The notes below the pieces were generated by a model. That model saw only the letters and a list, made by a program, of their open reading frames with translations, was not told where the DNA came from and did not search any database. A stretch of DNA of 35,678 bases from SFHK01 sp963618055 (GTDB taxonomy: Bacteria > Bacillota > Clostridia > Christensenellales > Aristaeellaceae), in contig CAVERI010000024.1 in the NCBI GenBank assembly GCA_963618055.1, forward strand, positions 1-35,678, in the 5' to 3' direction. Position numbers and translations under genes: made by a program. Position 1 is the stretch's first letter; the number at the start of each line of letters is the position of its first letter. This document shows, piece after piece, positions 1 through 9,900 of this stretch.

Positions 1-3
1 TAC

Positions 4-43
4 AAATCGCCGCCTTCATCGCCAGTACGATGGGCGGCGATTT
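4..43 (-). terminator. Probable terminator hairpin after the metallopeptidase gene
   Basis: An 11-bp perfect inverted repeat (4-14 with 33-43) encloses a second 5-bp repeat (17-21 with 28-32), giving a long GC-rich hairpin that begins 4 bp past the stop codon of the minus-strand gene ending at 48. The 3' arm ends in three U's when read on the minus strand; the window stops there, so the full U-tract cannot be judged. Confidence 0.6.
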
Positions 44-47
44 CATT

Positions 48-896
48 CTATTGCATGAAGCGCTCAAAGCCCCGCTTGACCTCATCGAATTTATATCGAA
101 TGACCGTATCAAAAACGTCGGAATTCAAAAGAAAACGAACGAAGCGCGCTCCAAGATAATAGCCCGTGTCGCAGCGCCCTTCAAAGCGAACCCAATCGCC
201 GAAGTAACGTTGATTCTCGCGCGTCATCCCCGGCAGATCCCCATAGAATGACTGCTTGATTTTCTCCGCATTCGCGTCGCACCACGCTTTCCAGCCGTCT
301 GCATCCTGATGAAAGTACTCCGAATCCCCAACGACCTCCTGTTCAAAAACCATCGCAATACCTTCCTCAAACAACCGCCAGAGAAACTGATCCGGGCGCG
401 TCTCAAGCCGTTCGTTCGTCGTTCCATATTGAAGATGATACGCATGACCCAGCTCGTGTACAATCAGCCCTGTCATCGCGTCCCGGCCGCACCAGTCAAG
501 CTCAATGATTTTTTCAATTCCAAGAAGGATTGACCGCCTGCCGTTCACGTCGGTAACCCAGCCAGCTCCATTGCACAAACCGAGGTATAGCACAACGTCC
601 ACATCCACCGTCCTGCCGAATCGCTCAAGCACCCTGTCATCAAGACGCTGCGTAATCGCGCGAAACGATTCAATGGTTTCCCTTCGCTTCTCCCCGTTCC
701 ACAAAACGGCATTCAGCGCCGGAAGATAGTCTTTCTCCCACGAAAAGCCTGCCGAAACGCATTCCTTCATATCATTGATGCACTTTTCCCGTATCCCGGG
801 CGCGGAAGCGTCGATATATGCCTCCCATTTTTTCATATGGAAAAGACCCTCTTCGAACGCCTCCAGCATATTCTCCGCCGTGTTTACAATCCTCAT
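48..896 (-). CDS. Putative HExxH zinc metallopeptidase (gluzincin-like)
   Basis: A 282-residue protein with the zinc motif HELGH at residues 147-151 (preceded by GLIV, followed by AYHLQYG) and a downstream FEEG segment (about 176-179) that could supply the third zinc ligand, as in gluzincins. No signal peptide or membrane segment is visible, so it is probably cytoplasmic. The substrate is unknown. It vaguely recalls DUF2268/YjaZ-like predicted proteases, but I cannot assign the family firmly. I chose the ATG at 896 because GAGAGG lies 8 nt upstream; a longer reading from 950 would start inside the hairpin that ends the upstream giant gene. It lies 83 bp downstream of that gene, on the same strand. 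No clear promoter is seen, so it may depend on read-through. Confidence 0.6.
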   Translation of the reverse strand: MRIVNTAENMLEAFEEGLFHMKKWEAYIDASAPGIREKCINDMKECVSAGFSWEKDYLPALNAVLWNGEKRRETIESFRAITQRLDDRVLERFGRTVDVDVVLYLGLCNGAGWVTDVNGRRSILLGIEKIIELDWCGRDAMTGLIVHELGHAYHLQYGTTNERLETRPDQFLWRLFEEGIAMVFEQEVVGDSEYFHQDADGWKAWCDANAEKIKQSFYGDLPGMTRENQRYFGDWVRFEGRCDTGYYLGARFVRFLLNSDVFDTVIRYKFDEVKRGFERFMQ

Positions 897-935
897 ATCC
901 GCAACCTCTCGCCAATTGTGCGCGCCATAAACAGA

Positions 936-965
936 AGAGCTGCCAGACATTCACCCGGCAGCTCT
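936..965 (-). terminator. Terminator of the giant Ig-like repeat gene
   Basis: A 9-bp perfect inverted repeat (936-944 with 957-965) with a 12-nt loop lies 14 bp downstream of the stop codon of the giant gene at 980. On the minus strand it is followed by a short, imperfect U-rich run (TCTGTTTAT). The weak U-run suggests leaky termination into the next gene. Confidence 0.6.
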
Positions 966-979
966 CTGCTCTGTTCAGA

Positions 980-3900
980 TTAATAGGACGTGATCTTCGT
1001 CAGCTTGGTGCAGTTCTTGAACGCGCGCGCGCCGATTACGACTACCGTATCCGGCAGGCTTACGCTCGTCAGACTGCTCATGCCCATGAAGGCCTCCGTA
1101 TCGATGCGGTATACCGCAACTCCGTTCACCGTCTTCGGCACCGTCAGCTCGGAGAGGCTCACGCTCGTATCGGCCAGCCTGATCGCCGCGCCGTCGGTTC
1201 CGTCCTCGAACGCGCCCTCCTTGATCACATACGTGAACTGTGCGCTGTCCGTTTGGAACTCGATGCTGTCGGCTACGATCACCGTGGAGGCATTCTCCGC
1301 CGTATCGCCCTCGCTGCCCAGATCGGAAATCTGAACCTTAAGCTCATACGTACCTGCCGCCGCATTCTCAAGCTTCACGACGTTGCCATCGCGGGATACA
1401 GCCATGGATGTTCCGTCCTTTGTGAGCGTTACCGCATCATAGCGAGCCTCGCCAATCAGGTTCTTGGTCTCAATCGTCCAGACGATGGTGTTGCCCGTGC
1501 TGTTCTTCTCGTGGTTCGCCTGCACGGTCACGGTCAGCGGCTCATACACGGTCACGCGGCACTCGGCTTTGAAGCCGCCATCATTCGTGATAACGGTAAT
1601 CGTCGCCGTTCCCGCCTTGGTACCGGCGGTGAGCACCCCATTTTCGACCTTCACGATTTCCTCGTCGTCAGTCTCCCACGCAACCGTCTGGTCGTGCGCG
1701 TCCGCGGGCAGCACCGTTTGGGTGAGTGAGCTCGTGGCGGACGTGCGCAGATTCAGCACTTCCTTGTCCAGCTTCACGCCTTCCACAGGCACCGGCTGCA
1801 CGATGACCGTGCATTCGGCTTCCACCCTCGTGCCAAAGGAATCCGTTACGGCCACCTTTACAGTCGCTTCGCCCACCTGAAGGCCTTCGATCGTCGCCGT
1901 GCGGGCATCCTCGTCCGCAAGCACGGAAAGCACTTCTTCGGACAGGCTGACCCATTCGATGGAATCGTATTCCGCGTCTGCGGGTTCCAGCTTCGCGGCA
2001 AGCTGATCCTTTCTGTATTGCAGAATCTCGAAGCTCTTCGGATCGATGGACACGCTGACGATTCGAACCTTCGTTGCCGTCACCTTGCACTCGGCAACCT
2101 TGCCCCCGTCCACCGTCGTCGCGGTGATCGTCGCGGTGCCGGTGTTGCTCACAGCCGTCACCACGCCGTTTTCATCAACCGTTGCCACGGATTTATCCGT
2201 GCTGTCCCATACAATGCGCTGATCATCGGCTTCCGCCGGGCTGATCGTCGCCGTCAGCGTCTTCGTGCGGTTCTTTTCCAGCTCGATTTCCGTTTCCGCA
2301 AGCGCAATCGTCTCCACGCGCTTGGGAAGCACGGTCACCGCGCAGGTATCCACAAAATCGCCGTCGCTGGTTTTCGCCGAGATCGTCACGGTGTTTTCAC
2401 CGGACGTGCGATAGCCAACCGCCTGAAGCGTGCCGGTCTGCGACACGGTTACCAGCGCCGGGTCGCTGCTCATCCACAGAACATCCTTGTCATACGCCGT
2501 CGCCGGAAGCACGGTCGCGGTCAGCTGCGCTTCGTCGTAATGCGTAAGGCTCAGCTCATGCTTGTCGAGCTCGATACTCTCCACGTGCTGGCGCACTTCG
2601 ATGGTGACGGAGGATTTCAGGCCATTGTCCGTTTCCACGGTAATGGCTGCCTGTCCGATCGCGCTCGCGTCGCCGCCGGCCTTCAGCGTAACCTGACCAA
2701 CGTCGTCCACATCGACAACCGAAACAACCTCCGGATGATCGCTCGTCACCGTCCACGTTGCCCAGCTGTTCGCGGTCAGCTTCACGGTAGCGGTGGTCTC
2801 CTCGTTCAGATACAGCACCTTGGTCGGAACCGTCAGCGTAACGGCCTTGGGCGCGGCCATTACCTTCACGGCCAGAATCGCGGACTTTCCGTTGTGCGTG
2901 GTGATCTTTACCTCGGTGTTTCCGATCTTCACGCCGGTCACAATGCCATTTGCGTCAATCTTCGCAATCGACGAGGAACGGGTGGCAAACGCATACGTCG
3001 TCATGCAGTCGTCTGGCAGCAGAGTAACCAACTGTTTCATATCATACGTCTGTCCGACGCTGATGGTCACGCTTGCCTTCGACAGTATAACGTTTTCCGG
3101 CTCCGGCTTCACCGTCACGGTGCACTTCGCCGTTTTGCCGTTAAAGGTCTTTACGGTTACAACCGTTTCGCCGGGCTTCAGACCCTTTACCTGAACCTTG
3201 TTGCCCTGCTGTGTCAATGCGACGATGGTCGCATCCTCGGCTTCAAAGCTCATCGAACCCGCCGCGCCCTCGTTCAGCGTTGCGGTGAGAACCGTGCTCA
3301 GCTTCTCGACGACGGCCACGCTTTCGGAATCCAGCGTCACGCTTTCCGGCTCGGCCTTCACATGCACGGTGCATTTCGCCGTTTTCTTATTGAAGGTGTA
3401 CACCGTAATCACCGCGTCGCCCAGCGCCTTGCCGGTCAGCCGTCCGTCCGCGTCCACGGTTACGATTTCGCTGTCGCTGCTTTCCCACGTGAAGCCGGAT
3501 GCGCCGGTGTTCACGGCTGCGCGCAGCTGCACCTGCTGCGTGAGGTCGTCGGTCAGCACGACGTCCGCCGCGCTGAGGTTCAGCTTGACAGATGACGGAG
3601 CCGCGGCTACGGTAATCTTGACGGACGCCGACTTTCCGTTGTACGCCGTCGCCGTAATCGTCGCGCTGCCGGCCTTGATGCCCTTCACGTTGCCGTTCGC
3701 GTCCACGGTGACATAGGCCTTGTTGCTGGTCTTGTACGTGAAACCCGCGCTGACCGCCTCGCTGTTCCCGTCGATGGCTTCGGCGAGCAGGTTCATCGTT
3801 TCTCCTACGCCAACCTTCGCGCGCGTCTGGCGGATGACCACCTGCACGGGAGCCGGAGTTACCTCAAGCTCATACGTATCGGTGAATACCTCGCCGGTCT

Positions 3901-6900
3901 TGCGGTTGATCGTGGTCGCTGCAATCCGCGTGGTTCCTGCGCGCTTGGCAATCACCTCGCCCGTCGTGGCGTTCACGGTCGCGACGTAGGGATTGTACGA
4001 GCTGTAGGTAATCTTGCCGCAGCAGTCCTCCGGCAGTTCAGCCTTCTTTTTAAGCTTCGCGCCCTCGCCGATTTGCTCGGTCTTCGGCTCACTGAAGGCA
4101 ACGCTCGTCGGCTCGTTCAGAACCGTCACCGCGCAGGTAGCCTTCTGTCCGTTGTATGCCGTGGCAACGATGTTCGTTTTTCCGATGGCAGCCGCCGTCA
4201 CGAAGCCGGTTTGATCCACCGCAGCCACCTCAGGGTTGCTGCTCGACCACGTGATCTTGCCCTGTGTGCCTGTCGGCAGCGCCGCGGCCAGACGCAGCGT
4301 ATCCAGCTCGGAGATCACCGCGCTCGCGCGGCTGATGCCTACCTTGGACGGCGCCTTTACAACCTTGATGGTTACGCTCTTCTTGATTCCATTGTTCGCC
4401 GTAATCGTCACGCTCGCGCTGCCGGCCTTCACGCCCTTCACGCTCGTGCCGCTCACCTGCACATAGGCGGTTTTGCTGCTCTTCAGCGTAAAGGTCGCTT
4501 CAACCTCGTTTCCGCGCGCGTCAAACGCCACCGGCTCAAGGCTCACGATTTCCTTTACGCCGATCGACGTGCGCGTTTCGCGCAGCTCGATGGTTCTCGG
4601 CGCCGGAACAACCAGCACCTCGCAGGTTGCCGTCGCGTCCGCGCCGCCATTGTAGTTCTTCACCGTGGCCTTTACGGTCACGCTGCCGGAATACTGCCCC
4701 TTCAGGCTTCCGCTTTCATCGATCGTGGCGAGCGCGAGCTCGTCGTCATAGGAAAGCTCAAACGCAGGCGTTCCGTAGGTTCCCGCGGGGAGCATTTCCG
4801 GCGTAAGCTTCAGTACCTCGCCTTCCTTCACGGTGTACACGCTCTGGGAGAAGCGAATTTCCTCCGGCGCTTCCGTGACCGTCACGACGCAGGCAGCCTT
4901 TTTGCCGTTATGAGTCGTGGCGGTAACCGTCGCCGTGCCGACCGTCTTGGCCGTCACGAGGCCGTTTCCGTCCACCTCCACGATTCCCGCGGGGCTGACC
5001 GTGAATTTCACGGAGCCGCTCTGACCGGAGGGAATCGCCGCCTCCAGCGTCTTCTGCTCGCCGATGGACAGCTTCGCGGAGGACGGCTTCAGCGTAACCT
5101 TCGAGGGCGCGGCCACAACGGTAATGGTCACGGTTTCTGCCGCGCCGCCCGTGGTGGTAACGGTGATCGTCGTCTTGCCCTTCTTCACGCCCTGCACGGT
5201 TCCGTCCGCGCTGACCTTGGCAATCTTCGAATCCTTGGATTTATACGTCATTGCCGCGTGGATTTCGCCGTTGTCGCTGTCCGTCGAAATGGCGTTCAGC
5301 TGCAGCTTCTCGCCCACGCCGACAACCCTGCGGCTCTCGGTAATGACAACCTTCTCCGGCGGCTCGGTAACGCTGACGACCGCCGTCGTCTCGTACCATT
5401 TTTCCTCGACGTGGTTGTATACCTTCGCGCGAATTTCCGCCTCGCCCACCGCAATACCGGTGACGACGCCCGTTTTCGCGTCAACGCTGGCAATGTTGCC
5501 GTTCACGGTTTCGAACACCGCTTCGCCGAACGCGTTTTCCGGAGACAGACGATACGCGAGCGTCAGCTTTGCGCCCCTGCTCAGGCGATACTCCGCGTTT
5601 TCCAGCTCGATGCCGGTTGCGTTGGGACGCACCGTCACCACGCACGGTTTGCTGGTCTTGCCATTGTAGGCCTTCGCAACCACCTCCGCCTCACCGACGG
5701 CCACGGCGCGGAAGGAACCCTCCTCCAGCGGCTCAATGACGCTGCCTTCGCCCTTGGTGATCGTAAGCGTCACCGCACCGACCGTGCCGGGCGTCGCCGC
5801 CTTCAGCTCGAACGTCGCGTTCTCGCTCACGGTAAGCTGCGCGGGCGTAATCGTCACGCTCGTGGGAGCCTTCTTCACGGTGATGGTAACGGTCTTTTTA
5901 ATCGTCTTGTCCGTCACGCTGGTAATGGTGATCTTCGCGGAGCCCGTGCGAACGCCCTTAATCTGCGTGCCGTTCACGGCAACATATCTCTTGTTGCTGG
6001 TCGAAAGCGTGAACGCTTCCTCGTCCAGCTCCTCGCCGCCCACGCTCAGTCCCATGGGCTCGAGGTCATAGATCTCGCCCACACCGATCGTGGCGCGATA
6101 TTCATCCGAACCGCCGCCGAGGGCGATTTTGTCGATATACGGAGTTACGATGATCCTCGTCTCCGCGGACAGCGTGCCATAGTAGGCGCGCAGCGTGGCT
6201 TCTCCGGCGCGCAGGCCCTTGACTACGCCGTTTTTGTCCACCTCGGCCGTCTCCGCGCCGCCTTCGTCGATCTCATAGCGAATCCCGGACGCGAACGCGC
6301 CCTCCGGTTCAAACGTCAGCGCCGTAGGAATCGTGTGCTTTTCAGCCACCGTGTACGTCTCCGCCGCAAACGCCAGACTCTCCGGCACCTTGCAGACGGT
6401 AATCGCGCACGCTGCGGTCTTTCCATTGAAGGCCGCGGCCGTAATCACGGTCTCGCCCTCCGCAAGCGCCTTCACAAGGCCGTTTTCGTCGATTGTCGCA
6501 ACGTTTTCCGCGGAAGACTTCCACGTGAACCGCGTCGTTTCGCCGCTCTTGGTCACGCCGGTCAGCTGCATGGTCTCGCCAATAGCGAGCTTCGCGCTTT
6601 CGGGCGCAATCTGCACGGCCGACGGAGCCTTCTGAACGGAAACCGTCAGAACCAGCTTCGCGCCGTTCTTTGCCTGAACCGTAATCGTGGTCTTGCCGAC
6701 CTTTACGCCTTTCACGACGATGCCCGCGTCGCTCTTCGTCACGCTGGCAATCTTCGCGTTCGCGGACTTGACTTCAAATGTCGTGTCGGCGGTAATGTCG
6801 TTGTCCTTCGCGTCGAACGCCTGAAGATCCAGCGCGATCTTCTCGCCCACGCCCAGCTTCTCAACCGTGTTGAGCAGCTCAAGCTTCACGGCGGCGGGCT

Positions 6901-9900
6901 TTACGAGGATTTCCGCCTCGGCGGATACGCCGTTCACGCTCGCGCGCAGCCTCGTGGTTCCGGCGGTGACGGCGGTAATCTTGCCGTTTTCATCCACCGT
7001 CGCCACGTTGGAATCGTCGGTTTCAAACGTCACCGTACCATAGCTGTTCGCGGGCTCAAACGTGCCCTTCGCGGTCACGGTCTGTCCCTCATACAGCGCA
7101 TACTGCGTTTCGGCCAGCTTAATCGCCTCGGGCAGCTTGGAAACCGTCAGCTTGCAGGCCGCCGTCTTCTTATTATAGGTAGAAACTGTGATCGTCGCGG
7201 TGCCGACGGCCTTCGCGGTAACCACGCCGTCCTCCACCGCCGCAACGTTGGCGTTGCTGGTCGTCCACGTGAGCGGCCCCTTTATGCCGGTGATCTTGGC
7301 AGTCAGCGTCAGCTGCTCGCCGAGACCCAGCTTGGCCGTCTTCTTATCGAGCGCAACGGCCGTCGGAGCCTTTTCGACCACAATGGTGATGGTCTCCGCG
7401 CTTTCCACGCCGTTTTCCGTCGTCGCCTTCAGAATCGTGCGGCCAACCTTTACGCCCTTGAGCTTCGCGCCGCTGATCGTCGCGATCTTCTTATCCTTCG
7501 TGGCATAGGTAACCGCGGCTTCTGTCCGCAGTGCGGACAGCTCGTCGCGCACCTCGGCGCTCAGCGTCACGGTTTCGTTCAGGCCGATGTGCAGCTCATA
7601 GCCGCCCTCGACCGCAGTCAGACGCTCGCTTACCACCTTCACCTCGGTGTAGGGCGGCGTGACGACGATTTCCGTTTCCGTGGAAATCATCATGGCTGTT
7701 CCGTTTTTATAGTTTACAACCGTCGCTTTCAGCTTCGTCGTGCCCTGCGAAAGCGCCTTCACGTTGCCGCTTGCGTCAACGGACGCGATGGCCGCGTCTT
7801 CCACTTCATACTGAACGACTGCCTTCGCGGTCGCCGGAAGCACAACCGCCTCCGCCTTGCGCGTCAGACCCTGCGCAATTTCGTATTTCGCCGCGCCGAA
7901 CACGATTCCCTCGGGCGCGTCCGCCACGGTAATGGTGCACATTGCGCTTCTCTTGCCGTCGTAGGATGTCGCCTTCACGCGGGTCTTGCCCTTGGCAAGC
8001 GTGCGAATCTCAACGGTGAACGTATCCGCGCTCACCGATTCGATGGACAGAACCTTCGCGTCCTCAACCGCCCAGCGAACCGTGCCCGCGGAGCTCGGCA
8101 GCGCCGCCTTCAGCTTCAGCGTTTCACCCTCGGAGACGGTCACCGCCGTCTGGCTCAGCGTCACCTTCGAGGGCGCCTTCACGACGGTGATCTTCACCTT
8201 CAGTGGCTCGCAGTCGCCTTCCTTGATGGTGATGGTGGCCGAGCCGACCTTCACGCCCTTGACCTGCGTGCCGTTCACGGCCACGTACTTCTTATTGCTC
8301 GTCGCGAGCGTGATGTGCGCGTCCGCGTACTCCTCGCCCGTGCGGTGGATGGCGTAGGGCTTCAGATCGTATACCTCGCCCAGACCAATCGTCAGACGCA
8401 CGTCCGCGGGCAGCTTGATCTCCGAGATCGCGGGCGTCACCTTAACCCACACCGCGGCGGTCAGCTCGCCGACCGTCGCCTGAATCTTCGCGCGTCCCTC
8501 GTGCAGCGCGGTAACCACGCCGGTTTCCGCGTTGATTTCCGCAACCGGACTCTCCCCTGCCGGTTCCTCCTCCACGATGGCATATGTCGCCTTGCCAGTC
8601 GCGCCCTCGGGGAGATATTTCAGCGTCGGCTGAAGCGTTCGATTCTCAGGAACGGAATATTCTTCGCTTTCAAAGAAGATGCCCGTCGCCTTGTCGGTAA
8701 TGGTAACGGTGCAGGATGCCGACTTCCCGTTATACGTCTTCGCGGTAAGCTTCACCGTGCCCTTGTTCAGCGCAATAAACGTCGCTTCGCCATTTCCATC
8801 CTGCGAAATCGTCATTGCGTCCGCGGGCGAGCACGTCCACGTAATCGCGCCGCGCGTATCGGTGGGCAGCTTGGCAGACAGGTGCAGCTCGTCGCCCACG
8901 GCCATCGTGGCCTTCGACTGGCTCAGCGTCACCTTGCCGGGCGCCTTGAACACCTTATAGCGAATCGTTTGCTTATAGCCGCTTTCCGTCGTCAGCGTAA
9001 TGTCCGCCGTGCCGGCCTTCACGCCCTTAATCTGCGTGCCGTTCACGGCCACAATCGCCTTGTTGCTGGTCGTAACCTTCACGGCCTCGGAAAGCACGTT
9101 TCCGCGTGCCGTCTTCACAACCGGCTCCAGCTTCAGAATTTCGCCGACGCCCAGCTCCGTGCGTTCCACGGCGCGCTCAATCTGCGTGGCGGCCTCCTGA
9201 ACCGTTACCTCGCACTCGTCGGTGTATGTTTCGCCCGTCGTGCGGTTCTCAACCTTCGCCGAAACGACCACCTTGCCGGAGCGCTTCGCGCGCACCTCAA
9301 CCGCGTTGCCATCCTTGGCAGCCAGCTCGACCACGTCGCTGTCCGCGGGAACGGAGAATTCTACCTTCCCATATACGTCGCCGGTGAACGTCGCCTTCAG
9401 CTCGGCCACTTCGCCTTCCTTCAGGAGCATGCTGGCCGGGTTGAGCGAGATGTCGTTCGGCTCCGCCATGACCGTCACGGCGCAGAAGCCCTCCACACCG
9501 TTATACAAAGTCGCGCAAACGACCGCCGTGCCTGCCTTGTGCGCGGTCAGCATGCCGTTTTCAACCGTCGCGACTGCCTCGTCGCTGCTTACCCATTTCA
9601 CGATCTCGCCGACGCTGTTCGCACTCAGCGCATAGTTCAGCTTGAGCGTGTCGCCCTCGCCAAGCATAACGCTTTCCGGCGCAAAGGTCAGCGACGAAGG
9701 CTCCGCCTTCACCGTGAACACGATGCTGGCATTCGCGCTTCCAACGCTCGCCGTGATGGTCGCTTCGCCGACTGCCACCGCGCTGACCTCGCCCTTCGCC
9801 GATACGGCCACGACCTTCGCGTTGCCGCTGGCATAGGTAATCGCCGCATTCTCGAGCACCACGTCCTCAGCGTCCGTCGCAACCGCCGTCAGCAGAATCC

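Noticed and set aside
897..950. Longer N-terminus of the metallopeptidase from the ATG at 950
   Set aside because: The start would lie inside the terminator hairpin of the upstream gene, whereas the ATG at 896 has a good ribosome binding site.
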